From NCBI GenBank assembly GCA_032622095.1, contig CP136064.1, forward strand, positions 213,296,205 to 213,360,204: a DNA stretch of 64,000 nt, in the 5' to 3' direction. Below, in pieces: positions 23,601-38,600 of the stretch (positions within the stretch are counted from its first letter, which is position 1; each line of letters begins with the position of its first letter). The DNA is from Siphonodentalium dalli (Eukaryota > Mollusca > Scaphopoda > Gadilida > Siphonodentaliidae). The position numbers and the translations under genes were made by a program. The notes below the pieces were generated by a model that saw nothing but the letters and a program-made list of their open reading frames with translations, was not told where the DNA came from and did no database searches.

Positions 23601-26600
23601 CTCAAATTGACATTGTTTTTAATTACTTTTCCCTTTTTGTTCAGTTTCTATATCCCCTAATTTGCAGAAGATAAAATGCATATTCGAGGTGAATAATGGT
23701 CGAACATCACCAACTTCAACTGGAGAACTTTAATCTGATCCTGGGTCTCCCATTTCAGTTGATGCCTCAGCAGAATTATAATCCAGAAGGTGAATTTTGT
23801 GGCGCTAGCCAACAGTGCGGGATAGCATCACTAAATTCACCCTCTGGGGATCTGATTCTGAAATGACAGAAACCATATCTCAACACTTCAATGGCGCCAG
23901 GAGTCATATTTTTATTTAAAAATCTACCTTGAATTGTTGTAAGATTAAGAATCCTATTTTTAAGATAAAGACATGCTACAAACACCCAACACACGGCAAA
24001 CTTTTTTATATCCTAAAAGGGTTATGTTCACCCTGAAGCATCTTTAATCTAAGAAGTGCTATTTACACCAAAAACCTGGAATATTTTTTTTATTTACTAT
24101 CCGGATAGCCCTTCATTTATAAACATTTTATGTGAAAAATCCCAATGGAACTATTTGTATTGGGCTTTATCTAACACCGCAGAAACTTGAGTAAGCAGTT
24201 TTCTAAATTAGTTTATCACTTTGTCCAATAATATCAATAAAAATATGATGAATAATTAAACAATTGTAAATTCTAGGAGAATAATATGTAGAAAATTTCA
24301 TGCAAAAAACATAGTTATAATAAAATTTATAGACCCACTCCAATTCTCCCATAGTAGATAGCTGCGACTTCAGATACACAGTCAGATTATATACTTTTTA
24401 TCCCATGATGCAGCATTGGATTCCCTCACCGGGGCAAGGGAGATAATTATTAACATGGTTACACTTACCACAATGGATGCCCTCGTCGGAGCCCGAGGGA
24501 CAATCCTTTACAGAATCACAGACTTTTGTAAGAGGTATACACTGTCTGAATCCCACACACTGGAATTCATTGCCTGTACACTGGAAATGATCTATAGTAT
24601 CACCTAAAATAAAATGAGATGGAATAGTAAAAATCTCTGTAATTTCATTGTCTGCATGTACACTGGAAAATTGGAAATAATCTATATTATCACCTAAAAT
24701 GTATAATCTAGAGGGAGAAATAAATAATGAGATAATTATAAATATCGGTCAGTGAATGTCCATACTGACTGCAATAATATTTCAATGAATTCAATTATAG
24801 TCACATGTTTTGAAGATTTCAAACTGATCAAAGGGAACATATTTGTCATAGATAATACATGGATATTGACATAAAATCTTCCTAGTATGGATCAGCAATG
24901 TCCATATCACTAATATTTTTAAAGTTTGCAGCTATCACATTTTTGTGATAATTTTGTGATATATACAGGGTTCCAGGCCAAATTTTTATGAAAACTGTTT
25001 TACATTTTATTTACATTCAGGTGTATAAAATAACCTGTTTGGACAAGAAGTGCTATTTTCTTTGATATTGAATTTCTTATGCAATTATTTCAATCGATGT
25101 TCTTGAGGGAAACTAAATATAAATTTGTAATTTTTATAATAATAAAAGGTATTACTCTGGTAAGTTTAGGTCTATGTCATAAATATCGACCATATCTGGT
25201 TTGCAGCATTTTTTTCAGAACAAAGCAGAAAACAATGTTATATCAGATTTTTATTTTGTTGTTGTTGTAACTGGAGGTCTGGAACCCTGAATTCGTCCTT
25301 AATTACCTACAGGTGTACACTCTTGGATAACAGCATATTTTATTTACGTGGATATAATCATCCACCCATACATGGATCAAACATCATTTTCATACACTTC
25401 AGAGTACGTACCTGTGTGATTAACTCAGGCAGAGTTAGAAATATTTCTCCTTCCCACTCCCTTTTCAATTATATTAATCTAATTTTTGGTCAAAATATGA
25501 CATATAAACAAGAATGACCTTTACTCTCTACTGTTAATCCTTACTATACTAAATTCTCATTGAAGAGTAGTTCGACTGGGAAATGTTCAAATAATAAGTT
25601 CAACAAACACAACCATTGTTGAACTTATTATCTGAACATTTCCTACCAATAAATATGAAACCTGCTGCACATGCATGTATATATTTTCATTTGTCTGTCA
25701 TCTGCTTTTATTACCTGAATATCCCTCTGAATGAAAAATAGATCATTCCAATGTATAATTTTATAACTGAATGGAAGAATCCATTCAGTATAGAAAGGGT
25801 TAATAATATATTTAGTATTATCAAAAAAATTATTATAATATTAGTAGAATATCTCTAACAATCACACAACATCTGAAATATTATAATAAAAAATAATCAC
25901 TAGAAACTATTTTCTACTCCCTTCACAGTACACATCAATCTATTTCAATAAGACTCAAGATAAATTATCAGTTTTGCAGGTTATTGGTGACAAGAAATTT
26001 AACTGGTCATCTATTTGGAATAGAGTTACTCCACATTCATTTCATCCTCCAGGGCAAATCATTTCAAGAGTAAACTTTGTTAGTTTTCACTTGAATTTGG
26101 TTAACGCAGCTTGCCAGCACTTGAAGACCATTTCAAGAATGCTGTGTTCATATATATATATATAGTCTCGTAGTTACGTTACTAGGGTTACAATTTTAGT
26201 ATTAATATTTAAAGTTCAAAACTGCAGGCATCTTGAACATTGACTCCAAACATTTGTAGATTGAAAGAACACCTCTGCAATCTGAAGGAAATTGTATCAG
26301 GTGATCCCATTGGTTTGCTGTCAATATGGCATGACCATTACTAATATTATTTGAAAATTTAAATTCTGAATAAATCTGATGGTATCAAAGGAAAAAAATA
26401 GTGCTAAATTTCAACGAAATAGCAATTTTTTTTAACATTGTTATCAATAAAATTTGTATAAATGTATGACATTTCTATGTTTTTGTGAATCTCTGATGTG
26501 AGACACACATACAACTGATGTTCTATATAACATTCCGCTTATTAATTCACAGTGGAGTATCACCTTAGGGGTTCTGATTTATTATAGCATGCAGACAAAT

Positions 26601-29600
26601 ACCAGGAGAATTGTACCTATGAGTACACTGAAGCACTCTGCAGATAGACCAGATCAACAGGTGCCATAAAAGGAACATACAATAAAAACCTCATTAACAA
26701 GTGAGGTTATACAGATAGTAAACAACAGCTGCAAAACATCTACAGTATATCACAATAGTATACCACAATATATCACTATACATGGTCACAAGGACAAGAT
26801 ACATACATGTACACCGTGTAGTAAAATAAATGCGATTTGAGTGGAAATCGCCTTCTCTGTCATTTTCCGTCCATACCAAGTACATGTATGAATTTTTAGG
26901 CAAAGTTTATAAGCAACCAAATTTAATAAAAAAATTGAGCGTATTTCAAATGGATTCTATTATTTCTTTATTTAATCAGTTAGATGAGATATTCATACAT
27001 AGTGTTATTGATGGAAGTAATGCTTAGGTCCCGTGTTAGTATGAGAAAGCCGCAATTAGCATGTAAATATTTGCTAAAAAACATGCCGGGAATCCACAGA
27101 AAATGACATAGAAACAGATCTCGGACCAAACAGCATTTATATGATTACATGGTGTAATGAACATGTATTCACCATAGAAGTTACAAAATATAGTAAAAAC
27201 AGTTCACTCATCTTCATTCCCATTTTAGTTCAGTTCACAGATATACAAAAGTTGCAAAATAATGAAGTACTAGTGGACAAATTTTCTCAGTATTAACCCT
27301 GTCATGTCGGGAGCTGCGTTGGTGCAGCATTAAAGATCCTGTACCAGTGCATTCTCTTATATATGCGAGTCTCCCATAGGGAGCCTCGCATATGTAACTT
27401 AGAGAATGCATTGGCTTACAAGGTTAAGGTAAATATTGATAGGCCAACGTAATCTCTTATATATGCGTGGCTCCCTATGGGAGACTCGCATATATAAGAG
27501 AATGCATTGGCACAGGGTTTTTACAAAATTTCAGAAAGCTCCAGTCAAGAAAGGGTTAAGTAATCTATAAACTTAGCTCTAATAGAGAAAAGTTGCCTAT
27601 ACTTCAGCTACAAACTTTGAGAAATTTAAATATTAAGTTTCTAATTCACTAAGAAATATAAAAGCTGATTCTCTGATATTCCATTTTTTCTACATGCACA
27701 TTGCTGCACACATATTTGATGTCACCAATGTCAGTGTATGTAAAAACATATTTCAAGCCTGTAAACAAGAGAATCTCACGCCCTCTTGACATGTTGACAA
27801 ATTTGTTCATGCCAGAATCATAGCACTGTCACAGCATGTCATTTTCATCTGGGTCTGTTTACTGACCTGGTATTCACACAATGAAGATTTCATATATCTG
27901 GCTGATATATTTTCAGCAGTCACTTCCCAAGGTTCAAGGTTCGGTAGTTTCTACATGTGATGCAATGATTTTCCAGTGAAATTAACCCTGGGCGGTATTA
28001 CCTCCACCCATCAAACTCATATAGTGATATTGTCTGGTCGTGATATTGTCGGATGGATGAAACAGCAATAAACCAAACCAACTTTTGTGTGGAAATAAAT
28101 TACTTGATTTATAGGAATTTGAAACAGCTTTGCCAGCATTGAATGGATTATGACAGCCTAATTATAAGTTTCTATGCATCATGGTTTGGCTCAGGCACCA
28201 AAGTGAAACACCCCCACTGTAGTATAAACTTAAGGGATCAGTTGGAGTAATCACAAAAGTTTTAATGGTTTTAGTGTGTATACTGCATAAACAGATCATT
28301 ATTTTAAGCTTTACAAGAAAAACAAATGGACACAGACTTGAATCGTTGCCCATTGTCAAAGCCATCAAATCAAGTACAGTAATGTCCTAAATAATCAATC
28401 CCTAAACCACAGCAGAATTAGGGGAAATTTTTCAGGATTTAGTCGGAAATATGGCTTGTTGCCATTCATTGGAAAGCTTTCAGTGATAGCTTTCCGATGA
28501 ATGGCAATAAGCCATATTTCCTACTAAATCCTGAAAAATTTCCCCTAATTCTGTGGTTAAAGGGTCATATACTTTGGGCATTACTGTACATATCAGATCA
28601 TCGTTGGTCCGGAGGGATAATTTAAACAAGAATGTTCAATATTAGAAACCAATATATATCGAGTACATGGGTCTGTTCCAATGACTGAGGCAGAACCTTA
28701 GAAACCAATATAAGGAGTGCATGGGTCTGTTCTAATGACTGACGCAGAATCTTAGAAACCAATATATACGGAGTGCATGGGTCTGTTCTAATGACTGAGG
28801 CAGAACCTAACGCCTTCAGCATAATCACAGTCTGCAAGGAATTCCAGTAGTTTGATACTGCTGAAATAGTTGTAATGATGCATCGCGACAGAACAATATA
28901 TTCCACCTCCGGGAAATAAGGCACAATATATAGTTCTGTTTAACATGCAAATGAAGTGAAGACCGTCATATTGGATTTATACAGATTTGTCTGTGGTCTG
29001 TCTGCATCTTGCGAACAACAAATTAGGGGATAACACGATCGGAATATATTACTGACTGAACAATGAATAACAGTAGCAAGAGGAAACTATATTCGCCCTT
29101 CACATCTCTAAGCTTTATAGTTACAGTAATGCCCTAATTAATCAACTCCATAACCACAGCAGAATTATGGGTAACTTTTCAGGATTTAGTCGGAAATATG
29201 GCTTGTTGCCATTCATCGGAAAGCTCTCGGGGTTGTTGCCATTCATCGGAAAGCTCTCGGGGAGAGCTTTCCGATGAATGGCACCAAACCATATTTCCGA
29301 CTAAATCCTGAAAAGTTACCCATAATTCTGCTGTGGTTATGGAGTCGATTAATTAGGGCATTACTGTATCTGAGAAATGTCTGAAAATATAAAGTGTCGG
29401 AAAAATGAAATAATCAAACATGTTTTAGCAAAATTGCTAATGAAGCAATTTATAGTCTTGTTTGGTAATAATAATTGATGTAATTATATAGTGCATATCC
29501 CACAGTAAATTGGTTTCAAAATTGCTTTACATTATTATTGCCCTTGTCATATGTCATTGATTTACTCATCCCTGCTTTTGAGTGAGCAATCCAAGTAGCT

Positions 29601-32600
29601 AGTGAGCACATCAGGATTAGCATACTGACAACATTGATTGACTCCCGACTGGGTACTTTAACAGTGAGCTACCTGTGACATGAGATATCATTTGCTGAAG
29701 GCAACCAATGCAACATTTGATGTTCAATCAACGGACCATCATTCCACTACATAAAATATAAATAAGTTTTAATGTCATTTTGAAGAACTTCCAGTGGTAA
29801 AAGATCCATAATCTGATCTAATGTCCCTAAAGTACTATTTCTTTGGCTTCGGGGATTAAAAATATTAAATTTGAGTCGAAGAATCCACCCATCAAAGCTC
29901 AGATCGAGTTATCAGATTTTGAATATTGAAATCTGTTCTTTTTCACCACCTGGAATATTTGGCAACCTGCCAAATAATCGACGATCGAATGCCGATGGAC
30001 AAACTCTCGATACCAAATTGTGTCGAACAAAATGTTGATATATAACACTTTTGGGCAATTTTAAACAATAGTTGACAGCGGTTAGCATTATTTGTTGGCA
30101 ATTAATTAATCGATTCTGATAACTGAAGAGGCATTTAAAAAAATGTTGTTGTTGAATTCTGATGATAAGGGGATATACTTTAAAAAAAATGTTGTTGTTG
30201 AATTTTGATGATATGGGGACCATCGAATAAGATTGTGTACCTTTAAAGAGTTAAGATCTTCCGATATATGTGTTTCTGCACTGCAGGTTTTCGGCAACAT
30301 AAATCACTATTGAAAATGAGTCTATGTGGAAGGTGATGCAGCAATGTAAAAATGTTTAGATGTTAAAAACTGGCATGTATGTACTACAGCTTTGAATAAC
30401 AGAGCTAGCTTTGGGGTTTAAAGATGGATTATCTCTTTAAATAACAAAATTGAAATAGTTACATGGGTATAAAATAATAATAATGAATTGACGATCCCGG
30501 CCTGTCCGGAAATGCTTCTATCAATTACTATTGATTTTATTTCAAATATTTTATTATGAAATTAGATGATTTATTCGGACACTTTATATTTGTCCATTTT
30601 TAGAACAGACCATTCGGGTGATACCATATCGATAGAGATCATTAGGCTGTTCCTATAGCTATGTACTGAACGTCAAATGTCCCAGATTTATTGATTTTAT
30701 TGTTTTGTTCCATAGTTACAAGCGATAATGAGTCTAATTAATATTTAGTTTTGACAAAATTACACAATAAAATTTTGGGTCTCTGTTAACAGTAACCACT
30801 ATTGTTCATTTGCTAAACAACCACACCTTTTTAGACCAGAAAATATTCGAAATAAAATCCATATTAATCGATAGATGCATTTCCGTACAGGAGTCTTCAA
30901 CCCCGGTAACTATATAATACATGTTTACAAAGAGATAATCCACCTTTAAATGATGAGAACTGGGCATATATAATTCTGTAATAGCACCAGGCCTTCAAAG
31001 TGATGTGAAACACTCAATTAGGGTGTCAATAGAAATGGAGAATAATCTTGCTCAAAGTATTTATTTTTTACAAATATATATCCAAATTGACAACACACAT
31101 CGTCATTCTTATATTTTAATAAATGCAGTGAATCTCGATGGCAAAATTGTTTTCGTCAGTTTATCGCTTATATCATTCCATCCCGAATCGAGAAGTAAAT
31201 ATTTACAGTTGAGTGTAATTCAGACGATGTTTTCTATTGAGCGGTCTGGATATGACTAGCTCATAGTTGATACAGTTTGTATCAGAAACATGTGGGCAAG
31301 TCTTCAAACAAATATGGATGCATTTGGAGTATTTTCATGTGGTGTGATTACAGTTCTATAAAGTTAATCAACTCAGTGTCGTCCAGTGCCAATTAAGTCA
31401 AGTAAAATCATGCTCAACTGATGGCAGTAGATGTGCAGAAGCTGTGATCAGGATTAACAATGGTTAATAGTGCAATTCTCTATATTATTTCACTCCCTTT
31501 GATGGGAGCTCCCTTTGATGGGAGGCACATGTATTCAGCGTATATATAGTCTCAGCCATTAATATTGTTGTATACCACAAGTGGAAACAGGCTGGAACTA
31601 CAGTAATGTCCTAAATAATCGACCCCGAAACCACAGCAGAATTATGGGAAATTTTTTCAGGATTTAGTCGGAAATATGGCTTGCTGCCATTCATTGGAAA
31701 GCTCTCACATATTTCTGACTAAATCCTGAAAAATTTCACATAATTCTGCTGTGGTTTCGGGGTCGATTATATAGGACATTACTGTATACTTCGCATTGAC
31801 ATTGTCAAGAAAGATAATGTACATAACGTCAATGATCTGCTCTGCGGGTGATGCACAGACAATTACAATTTTTTCATTTGACTTAAATTAAAATAAAGGT
31901 ACTTATAGTATCAATGATGGTCAGTCATGGAATTAAACTTATCCGACAAAAGGTGTGGAATAAATATAGAACACAACTTGTATCATATTCTAGAATCTTT
32001 TACAGAACTTGTTAGACAGCGCATATAGTCACATTTCACATAGGCTACATTTTCATGAAATAAATCCTTGCGCTGTCTGCAACTCATTCGAGATTTTGAG
32101 ATGAGAATTGTGTTCCATCTATAATTCTGTATGGTTTTTCTCATCCATATACAACCAAAGTTTGGCGACATAATCTCACTGAACGGTAATTGAGATTTCT
32201 AGGCCACATAGCTTAATTATTGTCAATTTTATACGGCAGAAAAGAGATGATGTACGAACAGTTCAACTGTTTTACAAAATAAGTTTTATGCTGGACAGTA
32301 ATAATATTCTGGCCAATATAAATACTCAATACTGATTCATCCTTTCAGACATTATGTAGTTTATGGTGATTTTTCCTAAAAAAAAATATTTCCTAAAAAA
32401 AATATTTCCTGTCAAACTGTCTACTGGCCTACATGAAAAAATTCAGGTTGTTATTTTTTTTTAAACCACTTTTTTTCATAATTTGAACATATCTCTCATA
32501 TTGTGAGGGAAAAGAGTTGTTGTTATAGTACTATAGCATACATTGGTTATAAACGGATAATGATTTTTTCCTTCAAATTGATAGTCTGAAATTGAGATTT

Positions 32601-35600
32601 TTTGAAAATTCACGATGGACACCTTCTTAACACACATCAGACTTTCACCCTGGGCCTGCCCTCTCAGATCATGAATACCGATTATTTATGATGGTTTAGT
32701 CACCTGTAAAGGAACTGTTCTATTGGAGGATACAAATATATATAGTTACCAATAATATAATGTCTACACATACAAAATTGCAAAACATAGCACCCGGCAC
32801 AACGCAGCTTCATGCAACATCAATACCGATCATGTGACCATCTTGTGATGTCTACAATCGCTGCTTCACAAAATCTTAAACTTCTTTTACTTATATTATT
32901 TGGGAAAAACACTAAAATCATCTGCATACAATGTATGAAATATTTCATAATTTTTAAAGATAAGAGTCTCCCTTCCTTTGTACAAGTTGCAACATTTTAT
33001 ATTCTGACAGAATATGCCACAATTTATACGAACAAGAACAATTTTAGGGCTCGATCAGCCTAAAGATACAAAATTGAGGAGATGTCTATATAAGCGGTTA
33101 CAATGATTGTTGCCCAATACTCTTCCCCCTTTTAATTCTTTTATATATATAACGGCATCATACTGTACTTAATATATATTTTTGGGAAAAATAAATATTG
33201 GTCAAAGCAAAATTGAGTAGTATCTTTTTTTGAAAAATATGTCCATAAGTCTTTGAAAGTAGGAAAATAAAAAGAAATAGAAAGGTGGCAGTTAGATAAA
33301 CATTTGCAATTTCAAATGATTTTCTTAAGACTTTTTTGAGACTTTCATTTACTGAAATCTACATATGAAACATTAAATACATGTATATCACCGAAGAGAG
33401 ACCTGGCATGTGAATAATAATGACCAACTGTTTTCTTCAGTTCAACACGCAACAAACAAAAACCCAAATGAATACCTGAAATTTGCATTAAAGGTTTTTT
33501 TGAAAAACAGCTAAATAGAAATAGCATTATTAAAATATTAGTGCAAGTATGTTTTATTATCGGTTAGAATCTGAAAAGAAAAGAATTCTGAAAATTCTCT
33601 TATTTTTTGTTAGATGATTTGGTGAATCTCATGAAGAGATCAGGCTATGTGTGAAAATGCTATGTTTTGACTATGGTACTTAAGCAATCTGTACCAGAGT
33701 GTTCTATCTTTACTGATATTCACCTCTGTCACAGCACAGATTAAAACACTGTCTGTTATGAAATAATCTAATAATATCCCCCTAGTTAATGCAGTTAATG
33801 CCCTAGTCCTTAAACCTGACTTTTATTATTCGAGAGCATCTAGCTCTGTTTGAATAGTTGGGTCCACCAACTATTAACCCTTTCAGTGCCAGGGGCCGAT
33901 CTCATCGGCCCTAATTTACGGTCTGTAAAATCGGCCCTAAAAAAATAAAAAACATTTGTTTTGTTTAGATTTATAAAAAATTTATTAAAATTGTAAAAAA
34001 TAATATCAAATGATGAAAAATTGTTAGGCCAATGCATTCTCTTATATATGCGAGGCGACCTATGGTCGACTCCATTATATAAGAGAATGCATTGGCACAG
34101 GGTATATGGGTTGATACAAAAATCGGACCTGGCACTCAAAGGGTTAATGCCCAAAACATGCAACTCACACGGTATAAAACAATGGCATACTGTTTGTAAC
34201 GTGCATCAGTTGTTTCCATACAATGTGTCATTCACATGTCAATGCAATTATATGAGATATAAAACTATGATATTGGTAGACAAAATAGTGACCCCCACCC
34301 CACTCTCTGCACAAATCTGTCATTTTTTTTAGACCAGATTGAACTGGCACTATGATCACTATGTGCTGTCAAGCCTGAGTTTAGAGTGTCTGTCATTTGC
34401 AGTATGAGGTCTCCAGAGGGTGAATTTAGTTATGCTATCCTGCATAGCAGGCAAGCATCACTAAATTCACCCTCTGGGGACCTCATTCTGCTTAGGCCTC
34501 ATCTTCTCTCTAGATCCACACTCTGGGGACCTAATTCTGCATGGCCTCATATCTCATATGCTATGGAAGACATAGACTCAGACTTAAGTTCCCAAATGGT
34601 GAATATTGTGATGAACACCCATTGGGAAACTCAATTATGCATTGTGCCATCTGCCAATTTGGGGATATATAGAGAAATTAAACTAAAAATGAAATAAAAT
34701 CTATGTGAAGAAGTTTCTATAGAAATTTGATAATAAAGAAACTTTCCAGAGAAGATGAGGCCAAAGCAGAATAAGGTTCCCAGAGGGTGAATTTAGTGAT
34801 GATAGCCCACTATGTGGGATAGCGTCACTAAATTCACCCTCTGGGGACCTCATTCTGCAAATGACAGGCACACTAAACTCAGGCTTGTGTGCTGTAGCTG
34901 TTGAAATCCTTGTTGAACTTGCAATTTACAAGAATCTTGTAAAAATCGGTGCCATAACAGAGGTGAAAATTGGTAAGATAGACAACTCTAGTAGAGATTG
35001 TATGGTAAGCAGAAGCAGAGAGCAAGAGAGAAGCAGATATATACAGGAAACTCTTTTGTGAGCGGTAAAAAGCACAATGTGACTATATCCACCACCGGGT
35101 ACATGATCGGAGGAGACGATAGCATGAAGTTATACAGACCTCGAATAAGCTGTTGTGAGCCTTTATACGGCTTATGTTTCTTACCTATATAACACAGTAA
35201 GAGTTAGACAAATATATTAGTTAGTGAACAACATAGAGGCATATCAGTTCTGCATGATTTCCGTTATCCATCAGACATTTTATTTATTGAAACATCAAGA
35301 TATTCCACTGCCTTTATATTATGAAAAGTATAGATATACATATTAACCTTAAAACCATATATTCTTAACTAAACATTGACACTAAATTTTACATTTTAAT
35401 CTTCACTAAAATAATCAGTGTTAAAACTTTAACTTATCAAAAGTTAATATAGTCAAATTAATAAGGTAAAAATATATCACATAAATCATATATCAAGTTA
35501 GCAACATGAGGTGTTCCAAATTAGTTCAATATTTAAATATTTTCAAAACATAATTAAACAGAAAGTGATGAAAAATTATTTAAATGTTTAGATATCAGTA

Positions 35601-38600
35601 GTTTACGGATGTATATTCATTTGATGGATGTGTATTACATATTACATGTATGTAAGTGATACAACAGAAGATGGTGATAGCCAATTCACATGATAATGTC
35701 AATGTTTTTCGTTTAACCTGACTATGGTGGAAGTGATATGGTGATAGTGCCTATAATAGAGTTGTCGTTTAACTAAGCTGCTTCATACGATTGCCATATA
35801 TTGTCCATCAGTTGACACTCATTTAAATATTCAGATTTGATACTTTAAACTTTAACCTTCTAGCAAATGGATATCACTAAGTATTTATAAAGCGACTATC
35901 TAAAATATCCATGTAATTTCACCACGCAAGCATCAAAGTAGTGGTCTATGTCGACCAAATCTCTGAAGCAAGAATGTACAGTTCCTATTGACTCATGGTA
36001 TTGTGTAAATGAGAGGGTACATGTACCGTGATAACCAGAATACAATTAAGGAAGAATGACGATACAATTAAGAAATTCACTGTTGTGGGTGACAGACCAA
36101 TGTTATCCACTTGGGAATTGACACAATTAATTAAGGCCCCCTTTTGCACTGCCCCTATATGCCCCTTCTATAGGCGCCTGCTTCACGTTAATGGTACAAT
36201 GATAAGTCCGTATTATAGTACCATTAACAAGAATCAGGCATGTATATAGATGTGGCATATAGGGGCAGTGCAAAAGGGACGTGGGCAGCGAAGCACATTA
36301 CAGGCCCATGTGGGAACGGAGATGTAACATGCAATGAGGAAACACCTAATTGTGACTCAATCTTAATTGCTGTATGTATAAATACATATATATGGCAATT
36401 AAAATACATTTAAACTAAATTGTTAATGCGCAGTCATGTTGCTGTTTGAAATATCATCAAACATATAGGCAATTGTGTGAAAATATTATGTTATTAATAG
36501 GGCTAGAACTCTGAAGTGTGAAGATATCAAATCTGAACTTGATTAATGTTTAAATAGACTGAGAATTCACTCAGAAAAACGGCTTAAAAAAAACAAAAGA
36601 ATTTCCTCTGATCATGTGGAATGGCACCTAGAGAAATGAAATGAACCCAAACTAAACATGTGGATTGCGGGTCTCCATAGCCAGCTGCTAGGGCCATGCA
36701 TGATAAAGGAATAGGTGGACACATACAGGTATGTTGTCATATCAAGATTGATCTCAGCCAGTAAATCAACAAAAAAGCTTCAGACTGCAACATGGTTAAA
36801 ATAGACATCAAAACCTCTCCAAACCTCATTCTACGGCACAACTAAAAACAATTTACAATTATCATAACTGAAACAAATTTTCAAAATTGTGGGAAAATAA
36901 ATTATTAAGATGAGTGTCCAATTCAAAGTTCATACAGAGAAAAACAACTCAAGTCAGAAATTCATATACCAAGGAAAATTTCTTGATATGGTACGGTACA
37001 TGTACAGTAATGCCCTAAATAATCAACTCCTTAACCACAGCAGAATTATGGGTAACTTTTTTCAGGATTTAGTCGGAAATATGGCTTGTTGCCATTCATT
37101 GGAAAGCTCTCATTGGAAAGCTTTCCGATGAATGGCAATAAGCCATATTTCCGACTAAATCCTGAAAAGTTACTCATAATTTTGCTGTGGTTAAGGAGTC
37201 GATTATTTAGGGCATTACTGTTTATGTTTCAGACCTGTTAAGATCGATTGTCTATTTTGAGATTCCTACAAATGTGCTGACAGGATTAACAATGCCCTAG
37301 CAACAGAGATAAATGTTCATTAACCCTTTCCTGATGGGAGCTAGCTGCGCTGGTGCAGCATTACAAATTCTGAGCCAGTGCATTCTCTTATATATGCGAG
37401 TCTCCAATAGGGAGCCTCGCATTTATAAGAGAATGCACTGGCTTACAAGGTCAAGGTAAATATTTTTAGGCCAATGTATTCTCTATTTATGTTAGGCTCC
37501 CTATGGCAAACTCGCATATAAAAGAGAATGCATTGGCACAGGGTTTTCACAAAATTTCAGGAAGCTCCAGTCGTAAAAGGGTTAAATAAATATGTCACCA
37601 TGTCAGGTAATAATATGAAAAATTCTCTACTATCTAAACTCAGTAGAACAATGCTGCATTAAACATGTTTTTACAGGGGACACAATTATTATTGAAGCAA
37701 TTGTTTAAATATTTTTCTCATTGAAATAGATTGTCTTAACACGGCTGCATATAATTTATTATATTTTCATCAACTTGTGACGTCAAAATATAAATTGTAT
37801 CTCCGTTTACAGAAAAGTGGAACATGGTATTCCACTCTCAGAACTGCATCATGATGTGATTTTTTGCATTGTTGGGTATCCTTAAGCATTATGTTAACGG
37901 AGAGAATGGTCAAGAGCCAAGTTGTAACCTAACGATATGTTAAACGTTTTCATGCCGGGAGCTGCGCTGGTTTAGCATTATAGATCCTGTGCCAGTGTAT
38001 TCTCTTATATATGCGATTCTCCCATAGCAAGCTCCCTAAGTTAAATGTTCTGAGTATATTATGTTTCTCCTGAGTGAGTGTGAGTACTTTTTTCACTCGG
38101 CTAACACCTCATGAAAATAATCCTCCCCATCTCACTTCAGCAGAAAAATCATACTAGTACACTATTACACTATTAAAGATGCATTATCCGAATTAACGCT
38201 CCCAAATTACTATTTCTTTGGCTTCGGCGTTAAAAAATATTTTATTCGAGTTGCGGAACCCACCCATCAAAGCTCAGAGTGATCAGATATTGATTATTGA
38301 AGTTTGTTATTTCTCGAGATGTGCAATTATTTGTGGCCCAGAAAAATGTCGTCAAACGGATTGTCTCGGATAAAATTACGGATGAAGATGGATAACTCTA
38401 AAACCAAGTGGTAATACGGCAAAATTTTGTGATACTCAAGTGATAATACGGGAAATTTTATACCATAGTTGACAGTGGTTAGCATTACATTTGTTGCAAT
38501 TTATCAATTCTGATATTAACTAAAGCATATTTTGAAGAAATTTTGTTGTTGTTGTATTTTGATGATATGGGAACCGTCTGATCGGATTGAGTACCTTAAC

